Shown here piece by piece: positions 1-8,981 of a stretch of DNA of 27,901 bases (within the stretch, counting starts at the first letter, position 1; each line of letters starts with the position of its first letter). The notes under the pieces are model-generated. The model saw nothing but the letters and a program-made list of their open reading frames with translations. It did not search any database and had not been told where the DNA came from. The stretch spans positions 1 to 27,901 of IMG/VR virus record IMGVR_UViG_3300037585_000205, one strand, 5' to 3'. This DNA comes from a virus. Position numbers and translations under genes: made by a program.

Positions 1-1500
1 AGGCTCGGCAGAAGATGATGCTGTTACTGAAAACTCACCACCAGCTGTGCCGCAAATTAAAGACCTGGTAACTGTTAAATATTTAATTGCATTACCTTTA
101 TTGGATGCAATGGAATATGTCATTGCGTCAGCAGAATCAGATCCTACTGTAAAATCTTCCAAGGAATCTGTTTTAGAAAACCATATTGTTTGCGGATCAT
201 TATTACTACTAGCAAAAATTAATCGTTGTTCATAAAAGACAACACAGCTTGGATATGTGCCTGTGCCTTTATTTAATACTGGGCTTGTAAGTTTAGTGAC
301 AACATCACTACCTCCAGCAGAAAATGTACCATAACCACCTGTGTTTAAATTATTTCCATCTGAATCTTGTATTTCAAATTTTAAATCGGGTGTTGTTACA
401 GTACCAGCAGATGCATACGCAGTATAAGCTGATGTATTCCAATTTGCACCAACTGCATCCGATAAGTCAAAAGTAGTTGATGATCCTACATTCTTAACTG
501 TAAAAGTAATATCATTAACTTGTGTCATTCCTTTAACACCAGTAATCGTAACCTTTTCACCAACAGCCAAACCATGTGCAGCAGATGTAGTGACAACTCC
601 AGGGTTAGCAGCTGTAATACCAGTTATAGAAAATTCATTTAGAACATTACCAACTTTATAAATATTTCCATTTAATTCTGTCATACCTCCAATGCTGGTA
701 AAGGTAATAAAATTTCCTTTAATCAATCCATGATTTGTTGATGTAGTGACCACACCAGGATTTGCTTTGGTAATAGCACTAACAGTAATATCTGTACCTG
801 TGGTGAGAGATATTTCTGTTAATGTCCAGGATGTATGAGCTGATCGTGATAATTTACGAATAGAATATGTTGGGTGTACCAAGTACATAATATCCGAACT
901 TTGAGCAAATTTTATATTGGGAATATCTGCGGTAGCATAAGGAGATACAATTTCATAAATCTTATGAGCTGTGCCACCAGATGTATAGGTTGTATAAGCA
1001 GATGAATTAATGGCAGTACCATCATAATTTTGTAAAGAAAAAGTATTAGTTGTAGAGTTAGCAACAGTAAAAGTAATACCATTAACTTCTGTCATTCCCC
1101 CTACTCCAGAAATAATAACATGATCACCATTAGTAAAACCATGACTATTTGATGTCACAACAGCTGGGTTGGCTTTTGTAATAGCAGTAATATTTTTAGC
1201 GGTTTCTGTAATGATACCACCATCTCTATAAAATCTAATTTTTAAATTACTTAATTCTAAAACATAAGTATCTGTTGTAGAAAATTCAAAAGGTATAATT
1301 CTTGTTTTATTATCACTATCTCTTACTTCATGGACAAACATTGAGCCTGGTCGTCTTGATGCTCCGCCATGAGGATAGACAGTAAAATTTTCTAATGTCT
1401 TTGCTCCATTAAAATATTTACCTAGATCTGTTCTTCCATCTAGTTGCGGAGATAATTCACCCGCTGTAAAATTAGATATTGCAAAAGATGCTCTTGCCAT
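1..1500 (-). CDS. Tail tubular protein B-like (T7 gp12-like), partial
   Basis: Open frame from the ATG at 1498-1500 to the left window edge: 500 codons without a stop, so the C-terminus is outside the window. The N-terminus (ASFAISNFTAGELSPQLDGR) and the block FYEQRLIFASSNNDPQTIWF followed by LICGTAGGEFSVTA are typical of podovirus tail tubular B / gp12-type proteins that form the tail nozzle. Three repeats of about 40 residues begin near residues 107, 243 and 295, each with the pattern ITxANPxVVT...HG...GGMTxxN; they resemble the small E1_FCCH beta domains often inserted in phage tail proteins. It lies 3 bp after the tail tubular A-like gene, the order found in T7-like tails. Family assignment is by recognition of motifs, not by search. 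Confidence 0.85.
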   Translation of the reverse strand, partial: MARASFAISNFTAGELSPQLDGRTDLGKYFNGAKTLENFTVYPHGGASRRPGSMFVHEVRDSDNKTRIIPFEFSTTDTYVLELSNLKIRFYRDGGIITETAKNITAITKANPAVVTSNSHGFTNGDHVIISGVGGMTEVNGITFTVANSTTNTFSLQNYDGTAINSSAYTTYTSGGTAHKIYEIVSPYATADIPNIKFAQSSDIMYLVHPTYSIRKLSRSAHTSWTLTEISLTTGTDITVSAITKANPGVVTTSTNHGLIKGNFITFTSIGGMTELNGNIYKVGNVLNEFSITGITAANPGVVTTSAAHGLAVGEKVTITGVKGMTQVNDITFTVKNVGSSTTFDLSDAVGANWNTSAYTAYASAGTVTTPDLKFEIQDSDGNNLNTGGYGTFSAGGSDVVTKLTSPVLNKGTGTYPSCVVFYEQRLIFASSNNDPQTIWFSKTDSLEDFTVGSDSADAMTYSIASNKGNAIKYLTVTRSLICGTAGGEFSVTASSSAEP

Positions 1501-1503
1501 AAA

Positions 1504-2073
1504 TTAAAACCTTGCTGTTATAAATTCGTTAGCCTCTAGTTTATCAGCTGTACCCTCGGTAGCATCCATAAACCTAGCCTCTCGTATTTTATTTTCGTAA
1601 GTACCTTGCATTAATTGTGTTACTGAGTTTGATTGCGTAATTGCATAAGCTAATTCTGATGCTAGTCTTGCTGCAATAGCCTCTTGTAATAATGAATCAT
1701 ATTCGTTTACATCGGTAATTCTTGCCAGATAAACAATTTTAATTTCTGATTCATCTGTTAATAATTTTCTACCCTCTATTTTAAAAATATCACTATCTAC
1801 TTCATTAGAGTATTGTGTTCTAATTACTCTTATACAATCACTTGGAAGAGTATATTGATAAGTAAATTCAAAAGCGGGGGTGTCTGTATCTGCTGCTAAC
1901 TCAACTCTTTTAATTAAACAATTCCAATTATGTGAACGAAATACTGCATCTCTTGCTGATACATATCGTTGGTTAAGTAACCTTGCATTTTTACTATCTT
2001 CTGTAAGAGATATTATGTTGGATGCTCCCAACATATTTAATGCTGAGTTGCACATTTCTACTGTCGATGCCAT
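1504..2073 (-). CDS. Tail tubular protein A-like (T7 gp11-like)
   Basis: 189 aa. The N-terminal region (EMCNSALNMLGASNIISL, then EDSKNARLLNQRY and RDAVFRSHNWN) and the following YTLPSDCIRVIRT segment match the conserved pattern of T7 gp11-type adaptor/gatekeeper proteins, which bind the portal and connect it to the nozzle. Size is close to T7 gp11 (about 196 aa). It is immediately upstream of the gp12-like gene and immediately downstream of a strong terminator, so its transcription either reads through that terminator or starts locally; no clear local promoter was recognised. Confidence 0.85.
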   Translation of the reverse strand: MASTVEMCNSALNMLGASNIISLTEDSKNARLLNQRYVSARDAVFRSHNWNCLIKRVELAADTDTPAFEFTYQYTLPSDCIRVIRTQYSNEVDSDIFKIEGRKLLTDESEIKIVYLARITDVNEYDSLLQEAIAARLASELAYAITQSNSVTQLMQGTYENKIREARFMDATEGTADKLEANEFITARF

Positions 2074-2102
2074 TTTATTTTAAACCTGTTATTTATTGAT
2101 TG

Positions 2103-2128
2103 AAAAAAAGGGGGCTAAAAAAGCCCCC
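2103..2128 (-). terminator. Rho-independent terminator inside the virion operon
   Basis: On the minus strand GGGGGCT pairs perfectly with AGCCCCC (2110-2128) across a 5-nt loop and is followed by seven T (2109-2103). It lies directly after the putative decoration gene and before the tail tubular genes. A terminator behind capsid genes in late operons usually lowers expression of downstream genes relative to capsid; that role is inferred. Confidence 0.88.
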
Positions 2129-2134
2129 AATTGT

Positions 2135-2578
2135 TTATACTGTGTAGTAAATCCAGAAATAAATTGTTCCAGAAATAGTTGCTCCACCAGTAGTGATTTT
2201 AATATCAAGAGCAGAATCGCCATTCTTATAGCCAAGTCCAGCCACAGCAGTATTTGCCGCAGTTGATCCCGCTAACATAGATTGACATTGCCCCGCAGCA
2301 TTCCATGTGCCGACAGCTGCTAAATATCTATCAGCATCGCCAGAATCACCAACTGTTAAAGTTGAAGATCCACCCAAAGCATCAGCTTTGACGATAACAT
2401 CATGTATAGTAGCATGAGCTGGAATCCTTGCGATAGTTATATCTGATCCACTCGCTAGAGATGATGCTTCATAAGTATCATGCCACACACTAAGTGGGCT
2501 TGATGAATTATTTGAATCAATCATCACACTAGGAGATGCATCAAGATTAGTAATGTTTACACTTTTTACACTAGCCAT
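2135..2578 (-). CDS. Putative head decoration / cement protein
   Basis: 147 aa, rich in Ser, Thr, Ala and Gly, with no membrane segment or enzyme motif. It starts MASVKSVNITNLDASPSVM and is predicted by eye to be mostly beta-strand. It directly follows the major capsid gene and ends at a strong terminator, so it is probably made in amounts like the capsid protein. Small beta-rich proteins at this position in Bbp19-containing podoviruses are usually head cementing proteins; here the call rests on position and composition, not on a motif. Confidence 0.55.
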   Translation of the reverse strand: MASVKSVNITNLDASPSVMIDSNNSSSPLSVWHDTYEASSLASGSDITIARIPAHATIHDVIVKADALGGSSTLTVGDSGDADRYLAAVGTWNAAGQCQSMLAGSTAANTAVAGLGYKNGDSALDIKITTGGATISGTIYFWIYYTV

Positions 2579-2591
2579 ATCTATTTATCTC

Positions 2592-3452
2592 CTATTCTTC
2601 ACAAGCGATTTCAACAACTTTTTCCTCTTCCATACGAGTAGCACCCAAATCCATTGAGTAGTAAACTTGCGTAGAATAAGATTTATCATCTCTTTCGCTT
2701 ATTTTTGCGGTTATATCTTTACCAATACCTAACTTGATACCATCAGCTGCAAAAGCAATAACCTGTCGGTCTGGAGTTGCATCTTCTGTAAGTAAGTTAG
2801 AAGTGATAAATTCAAATCCTAAAAACGTATTAATATCTCCCTGTGCAAGAGCTTTAACTGTATTGTAGTCTGAACTCTTAACCTCAGTAAGATTTAATAG
2901 ATCTGAAATCTGTTCGGGAGATACAACACAGTATCTTTTGATAGATGGATCTACATCGTTTTGGTCTAGGATTTTCTTAGCGGATAGTAATTTTGCAACA
3001 GTTAAACCAGCACTACCATGCACAATTTTTTGCGAAGATGGTAAAGCGGTTGAAGTACCACCAGATACACCTGTATCTGCTGAGCCTAAAGCTGCTGTTA
3101 TAATTACTGAATCCATTGCTCTTCCCATAGCCGCAGCTGCTGCTTTAGCATAAGAAGAAGTCGGATCTATTAACATACGAATTTTATCCGCATCATCAAT
3201 TAGATCAGCCCATTCGTAAGTCGCAGTATTTAATCTACGTCTTGAATGAGGCATATCGATTTGTGGAGTTGCTCCGTGCCTAGATGTTCTCAGCTGGGCA
3301 GTTGTTTTACCAATTTGTTCGAAGAAAGCATTTTTCCCCTTAATTGATTCGACATCTACTGCTCCTCTTAACTTTGATCCCATTTGCTGGGAAAGCATTT
3401 GAACATTAGCGGAATATTGCTCCACAAAAGAAGTTGTTACATTTACTGACAT
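2592..3452 (-). CDS. Major capsid protein
   Basis: 286 aa; the shell-forming subunit, probably HK97 fold. The N-terminus (SVNVTTSFVEQYSANVQML) and the later segments EWADLIDDADKIRMLIDP and YYSMDLGATRMEEEKVVEI are typical of the podovirus capsid family that accompanies BPP-1-like and related marine phages. It follows the scaffold gene across a 124-bp gap that contains no ORF, and an AGGAAA Shine-Dalgarno lies upstream of the ATG. There is no obvious delta domain or protease site; assembly probably uses the separate scaffold gene. Confidence 0.88.
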   Translation of the reverse strand: MSVNVTTSFVEQYSANVQMLSQQMGSKLRGAVDVESIKGKNAFFEQIGKTTAQLRTSRHGATPQIDMPHSRRRLNTATYEWADLIDDADKIRMLIDPTSSYAKAAAAAMGRAMDSVIITAALGSADTGVSGGTSTALPSSQKIVHGSAGLTVAKLLSAKKILDQNDVDPSIKRYCVVSPEQISDLLNLTEVKSSDYNTVKALAQGDINTFLGFEFITSNLLTEDATPDRQVIAFAADGIKLGIGKDITAKISERDDKSYSTQVYYSMDLGATRMEEEKVVEIACEE

Positions 3453-3576
3453 AACAATTTTCCTTTCATAGTTTTTGTTAAATCGGTTTGCTTATCCACC
3501 ATGGGGCATCCCTGGATTTTAAATCTTTTGGATTTCTAGTCTTTCCCAGTTGTCTTGATCGCCTTTCGGTTGTGAT

Positions 3577-4431
3577 CTATCCTACCATTCCTGGTTGGAA
3601 ACTTATTTCGGGATTATCTCTTGGTTTCTTTTCCCGTAACTCTAATACTTGGGCTACTGCCTTATCGTGATCTGGATGTGTCTTATTCCAGTAAGGCATA
3701 TTAGGTTGTGTTAATTCTGCAATTTGTTTATCAATTTCAATTGGTGATAATAAATTTGTATCACCCTCGGCACGAATAACATCCTCACCCATCTTATCAG
3801 CTATACCCATAAACATTTTTATAATAGCGGGATGATCTTTAAAGGCAGATCCATCCGCTAAAGGTATATTTAATATTTCTTCACTCGCAAAGGTTTGTGC
3901 TGCTTGTCTTGCTTTCATTACACTAGGATCAAATTGTTGTCCTAATTCTTTTCTTAGCTCTAACTCTTGCTGGTGTTTTTGTTGTTCTAAATCTCTTGTA
4001 TGAGCATCGGCTGCCCCTTTATTCATTTCAGTATAATAATCTAAAATGCCCTGGGCTTGTGAAGTAGATAATCCTAATTTATGAACAGATGTTTTAAAAT
4101 TATCCAAGGCTTCTGGATTATCTGTTTCATAATTTACTTCATAGTTTTTTGCATCATCTGGTCGCCCAGCAGCTGAATAAAAATTACTCCAATCTTCATC
4201 CGAAAAATTTTTATTTGGCTTAATCATTTTATCAGCTCCAATCATACTCTCCGCATTGACATAACTTTTTGCCAGGGATTCAATTGAGCTAAATTTTTTT
4301 AATGATTCATTTGATTGTAAATCTTCTGGTAGTGAAGAGATCCAAGTTGTTTCTTGTGGTGTTGCTGGTTGTTGGATTGCTCCAGGCTGCTCCGTTTGTT
4401 CTTCGGGGGCAGTTGTCTGATTTTCTTCCAT
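3577..4431 (-). CDS. Capsid scaffolding protein (putative)
   Basis: 284 aa, acidic, with a low-complexity Glu/Gln/Pro/Thr-rich N-terminus (residues 1-30) and a Gln/Glu/Lys-rich segment in the middle that is likely helical or coiled (around DLEQQKHQQELELRKELGQQ). The conserved pattern LPEDLQSNESLKKFSSIESL near residues 35-55 is common in phage scaffold proteins. It sits between portal/Bbp19-like and major capsid, the usual place for the scaffold. It overlaps the upstream Bbp19-like gene by 1 bp, indicating translational coupling. Confidence 0.75.
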   Translation of the reverse strand: MEENQTTAPEEQTEQPGAIQQPATPQETTWISSLPEDLQSNESLKKFSSIESLAKSYVNAESMIGADKMIKPNKNFSDEDWSNFYSAAGRPDDAKNYEVNYETDNPEALDNFKTSVHKLGLSTSQAQGILDYYTEMNKGAADAHTRDLEQQKHQQELELRKELGQQFDPSVMKARQAAQTFASEEILNIPLADGSAFKDHPAIIKMFMGIADKMGEDVIRAEGDTNLLSPIEIDKQIAELTQPNMPYWNKTHPDHDKAVAQVLELREKKPRDNPEISFQPGMVG

Positions 4432-4649
4432 TAGGTTTCCTTTTTGGTTATCATGTTAATAATATGAAGAACAACACTTCGCTGCCCCTCTCTTACAAAG
4501 GTTTCGTTTGCATTATCTGGTACAAATGTACTAACTGTAAAAAAACATCGTCTTTGTAAATCTGATAAAACTCTCTTACCCTCATCTGTATCAAATATAT
4601 GTTGGTAATCTTTTTTAAGTTGTTCTATTAATTTTTGTGCATCAGCCAC
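4431..4649 (-). CDS. Bbp19-like small virion-module protein
   Basis: 72 aa. The pattern DYQHIFDTDEGKRVLSDLQR followed by C and then FVREGQRSVVLHIINMI is the recognisable signature of the small protein family named after Bordetella phage BPP-1 Bbp19, found between portal and scaffold in many podoviruses. The start overlaps the end of the portal gene by 8 bp and the end overlaps the scaffold start by 1 bp. The biochemical role of the family is not established; position suggests a head-assembly function. Confidence 0.8.
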   Translation of the reverse strand: MADAQKLIEQLKKDYQHIFDTDEGKRVLSDLQRRCFFTVSTFVPDNANETFVREGQRSVVLHIINMITKKET

Positions 4650-6228
4650 CCATTACCTCCTTTAATGCTGGTGTTGCAGATCCCGCAGCTTTTGCCATTT
4701 GTTCTGCTTGATTTAATTCTGTTTGTGCTTGTTGTGCTTGTTGTCTTTCATCACGCATTTGTTGTACTTCACCATCGGATCGTAAAACTTTAGCTGGTAC
4801 ACCAAGTACATCCGCTACATGATTTGCCATTGCATCCGTATCTAATATATCTAACACAGGAGCTAATTCATTAAGCGGTGTTAAGATTTCCATTGCTTGT
4901 ATAATTGCCTGGACATCTTGACCTCGTTGAGCTTTTGCTAATGGAGAAACATATTCAATATCAATTTCTAATCCTTGTAGATCTTCTGGAGCTGGTGGTA
5001 ATGCACCTTGGCGCATGAGTATTGCAAAAGACCTGGAGATAAGTGGTCGTAACATCTCCGCTTGTAATCTTCCAAGAACAGGAGCAAGTAATCGCATTTT
5101 CTCCTCATTTCTTTTCATTACCTCAGTTGCGGTCATTTGAACATTTTGCTCCATTAATATTTGATCAACAAAGTATGCTTGTCTAATTGCTTGTCGTCTT
5201 TGTTCTTCCATATTTAAACCAACAGGAGTATTGGCTTGGATTTGTAATGGCTCAATTCTATCTCTTGATCCAGATCTATAAAAATTTAATCCTCCTGGAG
5301 TAGTCTTAATCGGTAAGATAAAACTATCATCGGGAACTAATAAAGGTGGATCAATTTGTTTTTGTGCAGCTCTTATTGTTGTTTCTGACATTTTATTAAT
5401 CATTTTAATATCAGCGAGAGCAATCATGGATGGAGATCTGCCATAGACCTCAAAGCTCGATTTTGACCATCTAGGAATCAAATAAGGAAATTCCTCAAAA
5501 CCACCAAGGGAGATCATCTTCATATCTTCTGGATCAAAATATGCGGACATAAAAGGCATACTTTTGTTATCTACTTTGTATGGGTTAGCATCATCATTCG
5601 GCATTACTGCATGAACGATAGTAAGATCCATATAAGGATCATCCTTTGCTACTTTTTTAATTCTTTCCGATACATTTTCCTCACCAAACATTTCGACAAT
5701 GTTTCGTGCAGCCATTTTACAATTACGAAATACTGTATCAATTCTACCTTTAGAATTTTCCTGGATATAAATTTCTTTAATGTGTCTTGTGGTAAATCGT
5801 AAAAGATCATTAGGATCATTTTCAATATACATACACGCAGTACCAAAAGCACATAAATCTAAATACAGCTCATGTACTTCTTGTTGAAAGTTAGATCTAT
5901 CAAAAGCAATATACATTGCCTGGTTAGCAGATTCTAACCATTCATTGTTTTCATCCGTTGCTAATTGTGGATCTTTATAACGTAGAGAAAACCAGGGAGT
6001 TGCCGCATTGGTTAACATACCATGGAGGGAGGAAGATAGTAAGTTTAGGGCATGAAGAGCAGTACCATCATAGATTTGTTCTGTTCTCTTATCTCCCCTT
6101 GTTCTCTCTTTTATTATGTCTGCTCGTTTTGGCAGCACATAATCAGCGATCTCTTGCCAATGGTTTTCCCAATTGGATCTAAGATCAACTAACTTTTTAT
6201 ACCTATTGTGTAATTGTATAACTGGCAT
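4642..6228 (-). CDS. Portal (head-to-tail connector) protein
   Basis: 528 aa, the usual length for T7-like portals. The N-terminus (residues 5-40, LHNRYKKLVDLRSNWENHWQ and YVLPKRADI) and the following LSSSLHGMLTNAATPWFSL match the Bacteriophage head to tail connecting protein family. The C-terminal part has a Gln/Ala-rich helical stretch. The protein forms the dodecameric ring at one head vertex through which DNA is packaged. The start ATG lies 1 bp after the upstream gene's stop. Confidence 0.93.
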   Translation of the reverse strand: MPVIQLHNRYKKLVDLRSNWENHWQEIADYVLPKRADIIKERTRGDKRTEQIYDGTALHALNLLSSSLHGMLTNAATPWFSLRYKDPQLATDENNEWLESANQAMYIAFDRSNFQQEVHELYLDLCAFGTACMYIENDPNDLLRFTTRHIKEIYIQENSKGRIDTVFRNCKMAARNIVEMFGEENVSERIKKVAKDDPYMDLTIVHAVMPNDDANPYKVDNKSMPFMSAYFDPEDMKMISLGGFEEFPYLIPRWSKSSFEVYGRSPSMIALADIKMINKMSETTIRAAQKQIDPPLLVPDDSFILPIKTTPGGLNFYRSGSRDRIEPLQIQANTPVGLNMEEQRRQAIRQAYFVDQILMEQNVQMTATEVMKRNEEKMRLLAPVLGRLQAEMLRPLISRSFAILMRQGALPPAPEDLQGLEIDIEYVSPLAKAQRGQDVQAIIQAMEILTPLNELAPVLDILDTDAMANHVADVLGVPAKVLRSDGEVQQMRDERQQAQQAQTELNQAEQMAKAAGSATPALKEVMGG

Positions 6229-6927
6229 TTATTGTCCTAACGTAGTTTTTTTATCACCAGCCCCAAGAGTTGATTTTACAACTCCTAGAGTATCAGTAAT
6301 AATATTTGATGATGAATCTGGTTTAATTCCTTTTTGTTTTGCTTTAAATTTTTTTATATATTCTGCATGAGCTGTTTCTGGAGTAGCAGCATCTTTTAAT
6401 GATTTAGCTGCATCTAGCCTCATTGCTGTTGCTCCTATGCCTGGCATCCCCAAAGATAAAGCTCCAACCATTAAACCTTTCATTTTGTTTTGTGATTGCA
6501 ACATTTGAGAAGATATTGGCACAGATGTTAATGCTCCACTTGGATCTCCACTTCCCATTCCTTGTGGTGTAGCTGGTGTTTGAACACCCGCATTAGGATT
6601 ACCACCTCCATGCAAAACTTGACTACCCGCAGAGTTAGTTTGAAATGATGTACTTAAATTTGTTGCACCACTTGCTAATTTTTTCTTATAATCTTTTTCA
6701 GAAATTTTTATAAATTCTCCACCTTGTTGTTCAAAATAATTTCCAACAGTAGCCAAACCTTGATTAACTAATTCTTGATTAGCAGCTGCTGACACAGCCC
6801 CACCATACATTTGATTACCTTGATTAATTTGATTTTGCATTTCTTGATTAGCAGCGGAAGTGACAGCTGCCACTTGTTGTTTTCTTTCTTTATTTCTTTT
6901 TTCTTTACCCGCTGTTGTTTGCCCCAT
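6229..6927 (-). CDS. Unknown virion-module protein
   Basis: 232 aa. Two copies of a motif like SAANQEMQNQ / SAAANQELVNQ occur near residues 25-55, in a Gln/Asn-rich helical N-terminus, followed by a Gly/Pro/Ser-rich central region and a hydrophobic patch (MKGLMVGALSLGMPGIGATA, about residues 148-167). No family recognised. It lies between the 70-aa proline-rich gene and the portal gene, abutting both, so it is part of the head or DNA-ejection module; short proteins at this location in T7-like marine phages are usually virion-associated. Function is unknown. Confidence 0.6.
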   Translation of the reverse strand: MGQTTAGKEKRNKERKQQVAAVTSAANQEMQNQINQGNQMYGGAVSAAANQELVNQGLATVGNYFEQQGGEFIKISEKDYKKKLASGATNLSTSFQTNSAGSQVLHGGGNPNAGVQTPATPQGMGSGDPSGALTSVPISSQMLQSQNKMKGLMVGALSLGMPGIGATAMRLDAAKSLKDAATPETAHAEYIKKFKAKQKGIKPDSSSNIITDTLGVVKSTLGAGDKKTTLGQ

Positions 6928-6928
6928 T

Positions 6929-7141
6929 TTATTGACCTAACTTTTTCTTATAAACAACATTAGGATCATCCATCAAACCTTGTTGTGATGTTAATACTGT
7001 TTCAATTTGATTGGCATTACTTGCTTGGAATGCTTTTGATGCTGTTGATCTTTGTGAATACGTTGGTGTTGCATTCGGTACTGGTGGGCGAGGTGGTGGC
7101 GGTGGCGGGGGTGGTGGTTTCTTTGGTTTTAAAAATCCCAT
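6929..7141 (-). CDS. Proline-rich small protein
   Basis: 70 aa. It begins MGFLKPKKPPPPPPPPPRPP with nine consecutive prolines after two lysines, then a Ser/Thr/Gln/Asn-rich remainder. The gene is packed between terminase large subunit and the 232-aa gene with 1-bp gaps, supporting that it is real. A polyproline leader like this is seen in small phage proteins next to terminase or portal genes; no function is known. Oddity: the GC-rich Pro run stands out against an AT-rich gene set. Confidence 0.6.
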   Translation of the reverse strand: MGFLKPKKPPPPPPPPPRPPVPNATPTYSQRSTASKAFQASNANQIETVLTSQQGLMDDPNVVYKKKLGQ

Positions 7142-7142
7142 G

Positions 7143-8426
7143 TTATGCTCCTAAAGGGTTGTAATTATTATCAGCTGCAAATTGCTTTGGTCTTGAATCA
7201 TTCAAATCCATTTCTTGTGTAGCAACAGCTGCGGTCATAAAACTGTCGCAAAAATGAGAACTCCAATCGTGGACAGGCTTAGAATAGGTACGTTGTTTAT
7301 CTAAATACTTTCGGTGATACCATTTAAGCGAATCTAACAGCGGCTTGGAGTTATCACTATCAAACCAACACTTGCTCAAAAAAAGTTGTGCAGCGTGGAT
7401 CTGATCCTCTTTGGGTAGCTTTGGACACACTTTAACTGGTCTAAGCCCCAAACTATATGCATATTCTTTTCTCGATTTACCTGTACTCATTTCTCTTGTT
7501 TCAATGTCGTGAGGAAAAATAAAATTCCTATAAAAATAATCTCGTTCTCTTACAACCTGGGCATAGTGATCTAAGCCCTCATTGTTATTAGAGTAAGTAT
7601 CAATAATATTAAAACTTCTTCCAATCTGTTGCATAAAAATTAAACAACATTTATCCGAGATCCCTAAATCAAAATAGACATCTACTGGATAGCCTGGATC
7701 ATAAGGTATTCTTGTTATATGTTTCTTTTCTTCTATCTCCTGGACAAACTTAGCAAAGATAGCACCACTTCTATTAGCCATCCATGAACATTCCATTTCT
7801 TGCTCATACTGATCTGGTGTCATCAACTTACGCATCTGAGATAATTCTTTCTCATCTACAAGTTTTGTTTCAGATACTTTCCAGGTAACAGTAAACCATT
7901 CGGGATCTACTTTTGCTTTTTCAAATAAATCGTAAAAAGCATCCATTCCATTTGGTGTACCAATAAAACACACTCCGCCTTTTCTATCAGCGATAGCTGG
8001 TCTAATAATTTCTGGAAACATTCTTTCATCCATCTGTGCATACTCATCACAGAATACATAATCAAAGAACTGCCCCCTGGCACTATCTGGATTTTCTGCC
8101 CCGAATAATTGTATTCGAGATCCATTTGGAAAATCTGCTCTTAATTCTGTTTCGTTGTACTTCATTCCAGGTATTACCCTGGTATACATTTTAATCATAT
8201 CCCAACTTATGAGCTTAATTTGTACTCTTGTCGGGGCAAACATTGCTCCTCTAAAGTTTTCTCTATCAGTAGTTAAGGCTAACTTAACTAGATGATTAAC
8301 ACCAAACGTAGACTTGCCACCTCGTCTGTGCATTACACATACACCAAAGCGGTATTTGTTTAATTGGTTATGCAGCTCTTCTTGCTGTGGTCTTGGAGTA
8401 TATGGAATTGATATTAACTTTTCCAT
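7143..8426 (-). CDS. terL: Terminase large subunit (ATPase and nuclease)
   Basis: 427 aa. It powers DNA packaging and cuts the concatemer. The ATPase domain shows a Q-like YTPRPQQ motif at residues 9-15, a Walker A variant RRGGKST with Lys38, and Walker B VFCDEY with Asp127-Glu128, followed by a GTPNG coupling motif near residues 156-160. The C-terminal nuclease domain begins around DVYFDLGISDK. Length is normal for compact podovirus terminases. It directly follows a methyltransferase gene by 1 bp and precedes virion genes, all minus strand. Confidence 0.93.
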   Translation of the reverse strand: MEKLISIPYTPRPQQEELHNQLNKYRFGVCVMHRRGGKSTFGVNHLVKLALTTDRENFRGAMFAPTRVQIKLISWDMIKMYTRVIPGMKYNETELRADFPNGSRIQLFGAENPDSARGQFFDYVFCDEYAQMDERMFPEIIRPAIADRKGGVCFIGTPNGMDAFYDLFEKAKVDPEWFTVTWKVSETKLVDEKELSQMRKLMTPDQYEQEMECSWMANRSGAIFAKFVQEIEEKKHITRIPYDPGYPVDVYFDLGISDKCCLIFMQQIGRSFNIIDTYSNNNEGLDHYAQVVRERDYFYRNFIFPHDIETREMSTGKSRKEYAYSLGLRPVKVCPKLPKEDQIHAAQLFLSKCWFDSDNSKPLLDSLKWYHRKYLDKQRTYSKPVHDWSSHFCDSFMTAAVATQEMDLNDSRPKQFAADNNYNPLGA

Positions 8427-8981
8427 TTATATCCAGTCTATTGTTGGTAATCCATTGTAATTAACATCATAAATAAACCAACCAAAAGCCATAAGACCTC
8501 TAGCCACTTCATCTCCTTGTTTTTTAAATGGAACTCGTCTTGAAAAAATTAAAACTTTTTCTAATTTTCTTTTATTAAATATTTGTTCTCTTCTTTTTAA
8601 ACCTTCTAAATAAGAAACTTTAGAAAGCATAACTACTTTTTTTTTAGCAAGTGTAAAAGCATGAGTTGTAAATTCTGTTGCTAAATTAAAAGGTGGATTA
8701 GTCACTATATTATCAACTTGTCTTGTTGATTGTAAAAAATCTATTCCTGTTTCTCCATATCCTCTATCAATTAAATCTGATGAATATACATCATATCCCT
8801 CGTTAATCATAAGTTTGGACATAGCCCCATTACCACAAGCACATTCCCAAATGTTGCCATCAAACTTTTGTCTATCCAAAAGTGATTGTGTTGCACCTAT
8901 TGGTGTAGGATAAAAATCGTTTTCTTCTCTATCATTATCTTTGTTGTGTCCAACATAAGCTAATGCTGAATTTTTTTTCAT
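8427..8981 (-). CDS. Phage DNA methyltransferase, probably N6-adenine type
   Basis: 184 aa class I SAM-dependent methyltransferase. NDFYPTP (residues 21-27) precedes the SAM-binding motif I ECACGNG (46-52), an acidic SSDL follows (67-70), and the catalytic NPPF lies at 95-98. NPPF/Y is typical of amino-methyltransferases acting on adenine N6. No restriction endonuclease is beside it, so it is likely an orphan enzyme that modifies the phage's own DNA against host restriction or marks it for packaging; target site is unknown. It sits between the terminase genes and abuts or overlaps its neighbours by 1 bp. Confidence 0.8.
   Translation of the reverse strand: MKKNSALAYVGHNKDNDREENDFYPTPIGATQSLLDRQKFDGNIWECACGNGAMSKLMINEGYDVYSSDLIDRGYGETGIDFLQSTRQVDNIVTNPPFNLATEFTTHAFTLAKKKVVMLSKVSYLEGLKRREQIFNKRKLEKVLIFSRRVPFKKQGDEVARGLMAFGWFIYDVNYNGLPTIDWI

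Noticed and set aside
3453-3576. Terminator or regulatory hairpin between scaffold and capsid genes
   Set aside because: Only weak short complementarities were found and no T run; nothing beyond the capsid Shine-Dalgarno can be supported.
4302-4559. Plus-strand frame of 85 codons with hydrophobic N-terminus
   Set aside because: Antisense to the scaffold and Bbp19-like genes, which carry recognisable patterns.
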